Source: Rugosimonospora africana
GTDB taxonomy: Bacteria; Actinomycetota; Actinomycetes; Mycobacteriales; Micromonosporaceae
Direction of reading: 5' to 3'
Length of the DNA: 64,000 bases
Assembly: GCF_016862975.1 (NCBI RefSeq)
Contig: NZ_BONZ01000015.1
Coordinates: forward strand, 234,826 to 298,825
The notes under the pieces are model-generated. The model was not told the origin of the DNA. It did not search any database and was given only the letters and a program-made list of their open reading frames with translations. Made by a program: the position numbers and the translations under genes. Shown piece after piece: positions 56,662-64,000 of this stretch (within the stretch, counting starts at the first letter, position 1; every line of letters begins with the position of its first letter).

Positions 56662-58275
56662 ATGGCCGAAGATCACACTCGGCAGCCTGACGCCGCCCAT
56701 CCGGCGGCGCTCAGACGAACACGCAGGGCTCGGTGGCCGCTGGCCGGCGTTCTCGCGGGGGGCCTTATCGCGGGGATGACCGGGGTAGCGTTCGCCAATC
56801 ACGCCGACAACTCGCAATCGGGTCCGGTACCGATCGCCAGTGGCAGCCCGGTCTGGCACGACCCACAGCCGGTCGACGGCGTGGGTGGCTCGGCTGCGGG
56901 CGGCAGCGCCCCGCGCAGCGCGGGTCCCATCATCCGGAGTTCGGGTAGTCCATCCCAGGACGCCGGTGCTCAGGGTGGTAGTGCTCAGGGTGGTAGTGCC
57001 CCGAGCCTCGCGGCGCCCGGAGGGCCCGGTGGCTCTGGTGGTTCCGGTGGGCCTCCCGGCGGTTCCGGGGGTACCGGCGGTCCTGGTGGGCCCGGCGGTC
57101 CCGGTGGACCTGGCGGTCCCGGTGCGCCTGGCGGCCAGAGCACGCCGGTGGCCTGCGACCCGAACGCCCTGATCAGTGCACTCACGGTGGCGAACGCGGG
57201 TACCGGTGGAACTCTGTCGCTCGCGTCGAAGTGCACGTACACACTCACCGCGGTCTCGGCTCCGCCGTCCAGCTCGCTTGGCGACGGGTTGCCGGTCATC
57301 ATTCAGCCGATCACGATCATCGGCAACGACGCCACGATCGTTCGGGGGGCCAACGCGGGTGCGTTCCGGATCTTCGACGTGGCCAACGGCGGCAGCCTGA
57401 CCGCGCAGAACCTGACCGTCGCGGGCGGCCAGGACAGCGCGACGTCGCCGAACGGAGCCGGGATCCGGATCCAGACCGGCGGCAACGCCTTCCTGACGCA
57501 CGTCACGGTCAGGGGTAACCAGGCCGTCGCCGGCAACGGTGGCGGCATCGACAACGCCGGTGTAGCCATCGTCAACGACAGCGCCTTCACCGCGAACAGC
57601 GCCTCCGCTGACGGTGGTGGAGTCCGCAACACCGGATTCCTCGGTGTCACCAACTCCACGTTCACCGGCAACTCCGCGGTCCGGGGTGGCGGGGTCTTCA
57701 ACGGCGGTGGGCTCGAGCTCACCGACAGCACGTTGAGCCACAACCAGGCATCCGGCCAGGGTGGTGGGTTGTTCGTCGACGCTCCGGCGATCACGGCGAC
57801 CGTCAGCCACAGCGACATCAGCGGGAATAACGCCAACAACGGCGGTGGCATCTTTAGCCAAGGCGTTCTGTTGCTGAACAACAACACCACCGTGACCGGG
57901 AACTTCGCCAGTGGCTCCGGTGCCGGGATCTTCAACACGGGGCCACTCACGGTCAACGACAGCAAGATCACCGGTAACACGAGCCGGGGCAGCGGCGGCG
58001 GTCTCACGAACGTGGGTGGCAACGTGGTGCTGCGGCGTACCGAGATCAGCGGCAACACCACGACGCTGGCCGGGTCTCAGGGTGCGGGCATCACCACCAA
58101 CCCCGGCACCCTCGCGCTGTTCGCGTCGCAAGTCAGCAACAACACCTCGCCAGCGGCGCCCGGTGGCATCAACAGCGCACTGACCGCACTCACGATCGAC
58201 AACCTGTCGGCTGTCGCCGGGAATCGGCCGGCCAACTGTCAGGGCAACACGCCGATAGCCAACTGCTTCGGCTGA
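56662..58275 (+). CDS. Secreted right-handed beta-helix protein 3, with collagen-like insert
   Basis: 537 residues. Signal segment LAGVLAGGLIAGMTGVAFA (about residues 30-48), then about 70 residues rich in Ser/Gly/Pro. A GGPGG/GPPGG collagen-like stretch (about 115-160) comes just before the cap VACDPNALISALTVANA with GGTLSLASKCTYTL. The beta-helix rungs (GGGVFNGGGLELTDSTLSHN) and tail (NRPANCQG, ANCFG) match paralogues 1 and 2. The Gly/Pro insert would act as an extended stalk that lifts the helix from the surface. The start MAEDHTRQP resembles MTEDTAGR of paralogue 1. Confidence 0.82.
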   Translation: MAEDHTRQPDAAHPAALRRTRRARWPLAGVLAGGLIAGMTGVAFANHADNSQSGPVPIASGSPVWHDPQPVDGVGGSAAGGSAPRSAGPIIRSSGSPSQDAGAQGGSAQGGSAPSLAAPGGPGGSGGSGGPPGGSGGTGGPGGPGGPGGPGGPGAPGGQSTPVACDPNALISALTVANAGTGGTLSLASKCTYTLTAVSAPPSSSLGDGLPVIIQPITIIGNDATIVRGANAGAFRIFDVANGGSLTAQNLTVAGGQDSATSPNGAGIRIQTGGNAFLTHVTVRGNQAVAGNGGGIDNAGVAIVNDSAFTANSASADGGGVRNTGFLGVTNSTFTGNSAVRGGGVFNGGGLELTDSTLSHNQASGQGGGLFVDAPAITATVSHSDISGNNANNGGGIFSQGVLLLNNNTTVTGNFASGSGAGIFNTGPLTVNDSKITGNTSRGSGGGLTNVGGNVVLRRTEISGNTTTLAGSQGAGITTNPGTLALFASQVSNNTSPAAPGGINSALTALTIDNLSAVAGNRPANCQGNTPIANCFG

Positions 58276-58351
58276 ACCTGGCCGGGCGATTCGGCTGACG
58301 CCGGCCCGACGCGGGCCCGGCTGACGCCGGCCACAACCCAAGAGCACGACG

Positions 58352-58398
58352 GGCTCCGCCCCGAACCCGATCGATCGGATCGGGTCCGGGGCGGAACC
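58352..58398. terminator. Long hairpin terminator after beta-helix gene 3
   Basis: 21-bp arms (GGCTCCGCCCCGAACCCGATC) with a 5-nt loop and only two G-U pairs. It lies between the convergent beta-helix gene 3 and lhr and can end transcription from both sides. Confidence 0.8.
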
Positions 58399-58428
58399 GC
58401 GTGACGATGCCGGGCGCTGATCCCTTCC

Positions 58429-58560
58429 CGCCCGACGCCCCGGCAGGGCGCTGACCCGGTTCGCCCGACGCCCGGCAGGGCGCTGACCCGGTTCGCCCGA
58501 CGCCCCGGCAGGGCGCCGACCCGGTCCGCCCGACGCTCGACGGGGCGCCGGCACGGTGCG
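58429..58560 (+). repeat. Four-copy 32-33-bp minisatellite
   Basis: Units begin CGCCCGACGC at 58429, 58462, 58494 and 58527, and continue CCGGCAGGGCGC-GACCCGGT. The last unit is diverged. With the terminator hairpin it fills the 388-nt gap between beta-helix gene 3 and lhr; no gene was found there. Confidence 0.82.
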
Positions 58561-58663
58561 GCAGCGCGCGCCAGCTTGGTCCGGCCCCGCCGCCGCAGGT
58601 CCGGGTGCCGGCGAACACGCCGCCGCGGCGTGGGAATCGTCGGCTCGGCCGGGAGCCGTCGCG

Positions 58664-61600
58664 TCAGCCGCGCAGCCGCAGGCCCCGGGGCGTGGCCCGG
58701 AATCCCGCGCCGGCGAGCGCGTCGCGCAGCGGCGACGCGTGGACCGGGGCCCCGTCGGCACGCTCCACCGACATCGGCCCGAGCGCCCCCGCGTGTACCG
58801 CGTCGGCCAGCGCCTTCGCCGCCAGCGCGAGTATCTCGTTGTCGTTCGTGTAGGACAGCAGGGTCCGGCCGCCCCGCTCCACATACAGCGCCAGGTCGCC
58901 GCCGACCAGTACCGTGAGCGCGCCCGCCTTCCGACCCGGCCGGTGCCCGGTCGGCTCGCCCTCACCGGCGTCCACCACCCGTTCGGGCCAGGGCAGCGCG
59001 GCTCCGTACGGGTTGGCCGGGTCAGTCGCGGCCAGCACCGTGCAGCGGGTGCCCTCCGCCGGGGAGCGGAGCCGCTCCACCGCCCCGGGAAGGGCGAACT
59101 GTGCCGCGCCCAGCCCTTCGACGAAGTACCCGCGCCGGACCGCCCCGCGCTCTTCCATGGCGGCGAGCACCGGGTATATCCGGGCGAAGCCGCCCTCGAC
59201 GCCCTCCGCCATGACCGAGCCCCGGGTCACCACGCCGTACCGGTCGAGCAGGGCGTCGGCGAGCGCGGTGACCCGCCGCGTCGGGTCCGGATCACGGTCG
59301 GGCGTCCGGTACCAGCGCCCGGCGCCGGAGGGCGGCCCGGAACGCGCGACGGCCAGCGAGGTGCCGCCGGTCAGCGAGCCGCCGGTCAGCGCGCCGGGAC
59401 GGCCCGGCCGGCGGTACCGGCTGCGGGCGGCAGCCGGTCGCCCGCGATGTGCTCCGGAGCCGGAGAGTGCGGCGCGCAGCGGAGCCAGGGTGTCGCCGGC
59501 CACGAACCCGGCCCAGACCAGATCCCATAGCGCGGCGAGCAGATCGGCGTCGGTCGGCGGTGCCACGCCTCCGGTCGCGGGGTCGGCGCCCGCGCCGGCC
59601 GCCAGCTCGGCCGTCACCCGGTCGGTCAGCGCCCGGAAGAACAGGGCGCCGCCGCCGTCGAGCGTGGTCAGGATCGCCTGGTGTACCGGCGTCATGGTGA
59701 GCGTCTGCGCCGGTTCCGGCAGCAGCAGCGGCGCGGCATCAGCGAACGCCAGGCTGACCCAGCCGTCGCCGCCGGCGATGGCGCCCGCCCCGGACCAGAC
59801 CACTTCGCCGGACGCGCACAGCTCGTCGAGGTAGGCCGGGGAGTAGTTGGCGACCCGGGCCGGCAGGACCAGCCGTTCCAGCGCCGAGGCGGGGACGGCG
59901 AGTCCTTGCAGCGACTCGATGGCGGCCGCGGTGGCCTCCACGCCCCGCGCGGAGGAGCCGACGTGCTGCCAGGCCGGCAGGAAGCGGGCCAGGGCTGCCG
60001 GCGGTACCGGCTCGATCTCCTTGCGCAGCGCGGCCAGCGACCGGCGGCGCAACATCCGCAGCACCTGCGTGTCGCACCACTCGGTGCCCGCCCCAGCTGG
60101 GGTGAACTCGCCGGAGGTGACACGCCCGGCCGCGGCGAGCCGGCGCAGTGCCTGCTCGACGACGAAGACACCGAGCCCGAACCGGGCGGCGCAGGTCGCC
60201 GCGGCGAACGGGCCGCGGGTGCGCGCATAACGGGCGACCAGGTCGCCGAGCGGATCCGGTCCGGGCTCGACGAACGCGGCCGCGAGCCCGACCGGCAGCG
60301 CCACGCCGAACGCGTCCCGGACCCGCCCCGCGTCCTCGACCGCCAGCCATCGCTCCTGTCCGGCGATGCGTACCCTGATCGCTCGCCGTGCCCGTTCCAG
60401 CTCCTCCAGCCAGGCCGGGTCCACACACCGCTCGCGGGCCTCCACTGTGGACAGATCGCCGAGCAGCCGCAGGATCTCGGCGGCATCCTCCGCGTCGCGC
60501 GGGCGCCGGTCGTCGGTGAGCCACTGCAACCGCCGCTCGGTCTCGACGACCACCTCCGGATCGAGGAGCTCCCGGAGGTCGACCCGGCCGAGCAACTCGC
60601 CGAGCAGGGTGGAGTCCAGCGCCAGCGCGGCGGCTCGCCGCTCGGCCAGCGGCGCGTCGCCTTCATACACGAACGCGCCGACGTATCCGAACAGCAGCGA
60701 GCGCGCGAACGGGGAGGGGTTCTGCGTCTCCACCTCGACTATCCGGACCTTCCGCGCGGACAGGTCGCGCATGAGGCCGACCAGGCCCGGCACGTCGAAC
60801 ACATCCTGAAGGCACTCCCGGGCCGCCTCCAGGGTGATCGGGAAGTCGGCGTACTCCCGGGCCACGTCGAGCAGCTGGGCGGAGCGCTGCCGCTGCTGCC
60901 AGAGGGGGCTTCGCCGGCGTGGGTCGCGGCGGGGCAGCAGCAACGCGCGGGCGGCACACTCCCGGAACCGGGCCGCGAACAGCGCGGAGGTGCCCACCGT
61001 CTCCTCGACGGCGGCCGCGATCTCCTCCGGGTCGAATGCGACGAGGTCGGCGCCCGGTGGCTCGTCGGCGACGTCGGGCAGCCGGATCACGATGCCGTCG
61101 TCCGACGGCAGCACCTGCGCGTCGAAACCGTACCGTTCGGTCAGCCGCCGACCGATCGCCAGCGCCCACGGCGAGTTGACCCGGGCACCGAGTACACAGT
61201 GGACGGTCAGTCGCCAGTCGCCCAGCTCGTCGCGGAACCGCTCGACGACCACCGTGCGGTCATCCGGCAGCGAACGGGTCGCCTCGCGCTGCTCGCTCAG
61301 GTAGGTCAGCAGGTTGTCGACCGCCCACTCGTCCAGCCCGCTGTCGGACAGCGAGGCCCGGGCGTCGGCCGGGCCGGCCTTGACCAGGTTGCGGAGCCTC
61401 GCGCCGATCGCCCGGCCCAGCTCGACCGGCCGGCCGAGCGTGTCGCCCTTCCAGAACGGCATCCGGGCCGGCGCCCCCGGGGCGGGTGAGACCAGCACCC
61501 GATCCGGAGTGATGTCCTCGATCCGCCAGGACGTCGAGCCGAGCAGGAAGATGTCTCCGACCCGGGACTCGTAGACCATCTCCTCGTCCAGCTCGCCGAC

Positions 61601-63313
61601 CCGGGCGCCGCGCTCCGCGCCGACCAGGAAGACGCCGAACAGTCCCCGGTCGGGGATGGTGCCTCCGCTGGTCACCGCGAGCCGCTGGGCTCCGGGCCGG
61701 CCGGTGAGCACGTCGGTGTGCCGGTCCCAGACCAGCCGCGGGCGCAGTTCCGCGAACGCGGTCGACGGGTAGCGGCCGGCGAGCATGTCGAGCGTCGCCT
61801 CCAGAGCCGAGGGCGGCAACTCGGCGAACGGGGCGCTCCGCCGCACCAGCGCGGCGAGGTCGGGCACCTGCCACGGGTCCATCGCGACCATGGCGACGAC
61901 CTGTTGAGCCAGGACGTCGAGGGGATTGCGCGGGTATCTCAGCTCCTCGATCGCGCCCTCGGTCATCCGCTCCGCGACGACCGCGCAGGAGAGCAGGTCG
62001 CCGCGGTGCTTCGGAAACACCACGCCCCGGGACACGGCACCCACCTGGTGCCCGGCTCGGCCGATGCGCTGCAGCCCGGCGGCCACGCTGGGCGGCGCCT
62101 CGACCTGAACCACCAGGTCGACGGCGCCCATGTCGATGCCGAGCTCGAGGCTGCTGGTCGCGACGACCGCGGGCAGCTGGCCGGACTTGAGCAACTCCTC
62201 GATGTGCTTGCGCTCTTCCTTGGACATCGAGCCGTGGTGCGCCCGGGCCACCACCGGTGCGGCCCGGCCCTCGCTTGCCGAGGCGCCGGCGCTTGTGTCG
62301 GCAGCCGCCGGACCGACGCCCAACCCGACGCCGGACTGGGCGATGATTTCGGCCGGCATCCGGGTGCCGGCCGGCAGGGGATCGGCGCCGGCCCGCTCCA
62401 GCGCCAGCTCGTTGAGGCGCGCGCAGAGTCGCTCCGCGCCGCGGCGCGCGTTGACGAACACGATGGTCGACCGGTGCGCCTGAATCAGATCGAGCACCCG
62501 CTCCTCGACCGCGGGCCAGATCGAACCGCGTGCCGGACCGGCGCCGGGATCCGGGTCATTCAACGACGGCGGCGCGGCGGCCAGGTTGGTCATGTCTTCG
62601 ACCGGTACCTGGACGGTCACCTCGATGGTCTTCGCGGATTTCGGCTGGACGATCTCCACCGGGGCCGCGCCGCCGAGGAAGCGCGCGGTCTCCTCGATCG
62701 GGCGGACGGTCGCGGACAGCCCGATGCGTTGCGCCGGACGGGGAAGCAGCGCGTCCAGCCGTTCCAGCGAGAGCGCCAGGTGCGCGCCCCGCTTGGTCGC
62801 GCAGACCGCGTGCACCTCGTCGATGATCACGGTCTCGACGCTGCGCAGCGACTCTCTGGCGGACGAGGTGAGCAACAGGAACAGTGACTCGGGCGTGGTG
62901 ATCAGGATGTCGGGCGGCCGCTTGGTGAAAGCGCGACGCTCGTCGGCAGGCGTGTCACCGGTGCGCATGCCGACGGTGATGTCGGGCGGTGTCAGGCCGA
63001 GCCGATGCGCCGCCTGCCGGATGCCGGTGAGCGGCGTGCGGAGATTGCGCTCGACGTCGACCGCCAGCGCCTTGAGCGGACTGACATAGAGCACCCGGCA
63101 GCGCCCGATCGGGTCTTCCGGCGGCGGCTCGGTGGCGAGCCGGTCGAGCGACCAGAGGAACGCGGCGAGAGTCTTGCCGGATCCGGTCGGCGCGACCACG
63201 AGTGCGTTGCGCCCCGCGCTGATCGCCTGCCACGCACCGGACTGCGCCGCCGTCGGACCGGCGAACGCGGCACGGAACCACGCACTCGTCGCCGGTCCGA
63301 AGTCGTTGAACAC
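58664..63313 (-). CDS. lhr: Lhr-type ATP-dependent DNA helicase
   Basis: 1549 residues. Lhr helicases translocate 3'-5' on single-stranded DNA and unwind RNA:DNA hybrids in repair; mycobacterial Lhr is damage-induced. The SF2 motifs are APTGSGKT (41-48), DEVH (165-168) and GLSATVRP, with the RecA2 motif IGRAGHQVG further on. The Lhr winged-helix and core modules fill the middle (YAGxF-type LFGYVGAFVYEGDAPLAERRA), and the long C-terminal domain ends in TPRGLRLRG. The length matches the 1500-residue bacterial form. The start is GTG at 63311-63313. Confidence 0.94.
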   Translation of the reverse strand: MFNDFGPATSAWFRAAFAGPTAAQSGAWQAISAGRNALVVAPTGSGKTLAAFLWSLDRLATEPPPEDPIGRCRVLYVSPLKALAVDVERNLRTPLTGIRQAAHRLGLTPPDITVGMRTGDTPADERRAFTKRPPDILITTPESLFLLLTSSARESLRSVETVIIDEVHAVCATKRGAHLALSLERLDALLPRPAQRIGLSATVRPIEETARFLGGAAPVEIVQPKSAKTIEVTVQVPVEDMTNLAAAPPSLNDPDPGAGPARGSIWPAVEERVLDLIQAHRSTIVFVNARRGAERLCARLNELALERAGADPLPAGTRMPAEIIAQSGVGLGVGPAAADTSAGASASEGRAAPVVARAHHGSMSKEERKHIEELLKSGQLPAVVATSSLELGIDMGAVDLVVQVEAPPSVAAGLQRIGRAGHQVGAVSRGVVFPKHRGDLLSCAVVAERMTEGAIEELRYPRNPLDVLAQQVVAMVAMDPWQVPDLAALVRRSAPFAELPPSALEATLDMLAGRYPSTAFAELRPRLVWDRHTDVLTGRPGAQRLAVTSGGTIPDRGLFGVFLVGAERGARVGELDEEMVYESRVGDIFLLGSTSWRIEDITPDRVLVSPAPGAPARMPFWKGDTLGRPVELGRAIGARLRNLVKAGPADARASLSDSGLDEWAVDNLLTYLSEQREATRSLPDDRTVVVERFRDELGDWRLTVHCVLGARVNSPWALAIGRRLTERYGFDAQVLPSDDGIVIRLPDVADEPPGADLVAFDPEEIAAAVEETVGTSALFAARFRECAARALLLPRRDPRRRSPLWQQRQRSAQLLDVAREYADFPITLEAARECLQDVFDVPGLVGLMRDLSARKVRIVEVETQNPSPFARSLLFGYVGAFVYEGDAPLAERRAAALALDSTLLGELLGRVDLRELLDPEVVVETERRLQWLTDDRRPRDAEDAAEILRLLGDLSTVEARERCVDPAWLEELERARRAIRVRIAGQERWLAVEDAGRVRDAFGVALPVGLAAAFVEPGPDPLGDLVARYARTRGPFAAATCAARFGLGVFVVEQALRRLAAAGRVTSGEFTPAGAGTEWCDTQVLRMLRRRSLAALRKEIEPVPPAALARFLPAWQHVGSSARGVEATAAAIESLQGLAVPASALERLVLPARVANYSPAYLDELCASGEVVWSGAGAIAGGDGWVSLAFADAAPLLLPEPAQTLTMTPVHQAILTTLDGGGALFFRALTDRVTAELAAGAGADPATGGVAPPTDADLLAALWDLVWAGFVAGDTLAPLRAALSGSGAHRGRPAAARSRYRRPGRPGALTGGSLTGGTSLAVARSGPPSGAGRWYRTPDRDPDPTRRVTALADALLDRYGVVTRGSVMAEGVEGGFARIYPVLAAMEERGAVRRGYFVEGLGAAQFALPGAVERLRSPAEGTRCTVLAATDPANPYGAALPWPERVVDAGEGEPTGHRPGRKAGALTVLVGGDLALYVERGGRTLLSYTNDNEILALAAKALADAVHAGALGPMSVERADGAPVHASPLRDALAGAGFRATPRGLRLRG

Positions 63314-63481
63314 AGACCCATACTCTCTCGCCCGTATGACAAGACCAGCGCTGTCCTCTTAATGGCGGAATCTTCTGTGTGTACCAGAGCTGGTGCTTGC
63401 CGTTATTGCTGCCAATCAAGTAGGTTCACTCAACACCGGCCACAAAGAGTGACGAAGTAGTCACGGTATGGAGGTGACCCA
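63314..63481. promoter_or_regulatory. Divergent gap between lhr and small helical protein
   Basis: 168 nt, AT-richer than the surroundings. It contains an inverted repeat GTGAC-GAAGTA-GTCAC (63449-63464) immediately before the GGAGGTGA ribosome site of the plus-strand gene. No recognised SOS box was seen. The inverted repeat could be an operator for the plus-strand gene. Confidence 0.35.
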
Positions 63482-63829
63482 GTGATTGAGGGACTGCGCG
63501 GGCTGCGGCACGAAACGGACGTGCTGCTCCGGCAGCTCGACGGGAACCTGGCCGGTCTGCGGGCCGACCGCGACCCGACCGACATCGTGCTGGCCGAGCG
63601 CATCACCGAGGTCCTGGGCAACCTGGTCACCGACACGATCCGGGCGAGCGCGGCCGACCGGGCGAAGGTGCGGGCCGCCGTGCACTACTTCGTACTGCGT
63701 CGCGACGGGCGTGGCGACCGGCGCGTGGCGCGCGCACTGGCCGAGGACGTCCGGGTGGTCAACGAAATCCTGGCCGCGCTCGGCCGCAGGGACCTCCGGA
63801 TCGAGCCGGTTCCGGAGCCGGCGGCCTGA
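63482..63829 (+). CDS. Small helical protein, function unknown
   Basis: 115 residues, almost entirely helical: MIEGLRGLRHETDVLLRQLDGNL, then RITEVLGNLVTDTIRASAADRAKVRAAVHYFVLRRDG and RALAEDVRVVNEILAALGRRD. It has no membrane segment, Cys or signal peptide, and the C-terminal 10 residues are Pro/Glu-rich. GTG 63482 follows GGAGGTGA by 6 nt, so translation is likely strong. It is divergent from lhr. I do not recognise a family; a helical-bundle regulator or accessory subunit is possible. Confidence 0.65.
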   Translation: MIEGLRGLRHETDVLLRQLDGNLAGLRADRDPTDIVLAERITEVLGNLVTDTIRASAADRAKVRAAVHYFVLRRDGRGDRRVARALAEDVRVVNEILAALGRRDLRIEPVPEPAA

Positions 63830-63875
63830 TCCTCCCCGCAACCGCGAGACCGCGGCCAACGGCGCGCCCCTCGCG

Positions 63876-64000
63876 ACCGCCGCGCCGCGAACACGGCGCT
63901 CTCTCCGCAATCGCCGCGCCGCGAACACGGCATCCTCTTGGCGACCGCCGCGCCGCGAACACGGCATCCTCTTGGCGACCGCCGCGCCGCGAACACGGCA
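63876..64000 (+). repeat. 34-bp-period tandem array running off the window
   Basis: A 22-bp core (ACCGCCGCGCCGCG then AACACGGC) starts at 63876, 63910, 63944 and 63978, exactly 34 bp apart. The 12-bp fillers are GCTCTCTCCGCA once and ATCCTCTTGGCG twice. The array continues beyond 64000. Filler identity argues against CRISPR. Confidence 0.85.

Noticed and set aside
53539..58275. Pectate lyase assignment for the beta-helix proteins
   Set aside because: The fold is similar, but no catalytic Arg/Lys or calcium-site pattern of pectate lyases could be seen, so no enzyme name is given.
63876..64000. Possible CRISPR array
   Set aside because: Cores are 22 bp and fillers 12 bp; two of three fillers are identical and no cas gene is nearby. 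It is an ordinary tandem repeat.

Overview
The window is high-GC DNA with GTG/ATG starts, ATGA/GTGA stop-start overlaps and long antisense shadow ORFs. It looks like the chromosome of an actinomycete, most plausibly Micromonosporaceae. That placement rests on gene order (rimP-nusA-ylxR-infB, rbfA-DHH-truB-ribF-rpsO-pnp, dapB-thyX-dapA-rnj-ftsK, rimO-pgsA-cinA-clgR-pspA) and is an inference, not a database result. I see no tRNA, rRNA, transposase, prophage or CRISPR array.

Layout. 1-1600: a partial nucleotidyltransferase-fold protein, a ferritin-like protein and its lipoprotein partner, all on the minus strand. 1800-10700: a translation/transcription block (rimP, nusA, ylxR, infB, a TRM11-like methyltransferase, DUF503, rbfA, a DHH phosphoesterase). 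10800-16650: small membrane proteins, a structured leader with a 39-codon ORF, a MATE exporter, a proline-rich membrane protein, truB and a lipoprotein cell-wall amidase. 16680-22020: ribF, rpsO, pnp and an M16 peptidase. 22080-26170: an accessory insert (GT-C glycosyltransferase, MFS exporter, divergent MmyB-type regulator). 26170-36640: dapB, two GNATs, a GT87 mannosyltransferase, an AlkX/YcaQ-like glycosylase, DUF2752, a DUF4097/ribbon-helix-helix pair, thyX, dapA and a frameshifted RNase J gene. 36690-45370: DUF1707, a membrane protein, ftsK, ltrA, rimO, pgsA, an arylamine N-acetyltransferase and cinA. 45600-48360: an envelope-stress module (ClgR-like regulator, PspA, PspM-like protein). 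48400-52000: Nei2-type glycosylase, SLC13-type permease, GNAT, SAM hydrolase. 52220-58280: three paralogous secreted beta-helix proteins with a serine carboxypeptidase-like gene among them. 58660-63830: a long Lhr helicase and a small helical protein.

How the genes work together. The core is housekeeping: ribosome assembly and initiation, tRNA and ribosomal-protein modification, RNA decay (pnp, rnj), lysine/diaminopimelate and thymidylate synthesis, chromosome segregation, phospholipid synthesis and the Psp response. Many genes share one promoter layout: a TANNNT hexamer ending 6-8 nt before the start codon, which implies widespread leaderless transcription.

Most noteworthy are: (i) a roughly 50-bp imperfect-hairpin repeat found as close pairs in three intergenic gaps, with a degenerate fourth site; (ii) a 2-bp GA duplication that breaks rnj; (iii) a structured leader before a 39-codon ORF; (iv) the beta-helix trio with a conserved two-cysteine C-terminal tail; (v) very small ORFs joined by ATGA overlaps to the amidase and pgsA; (vi) several 32-34-bp tandem minisatellites, one running off the window end.
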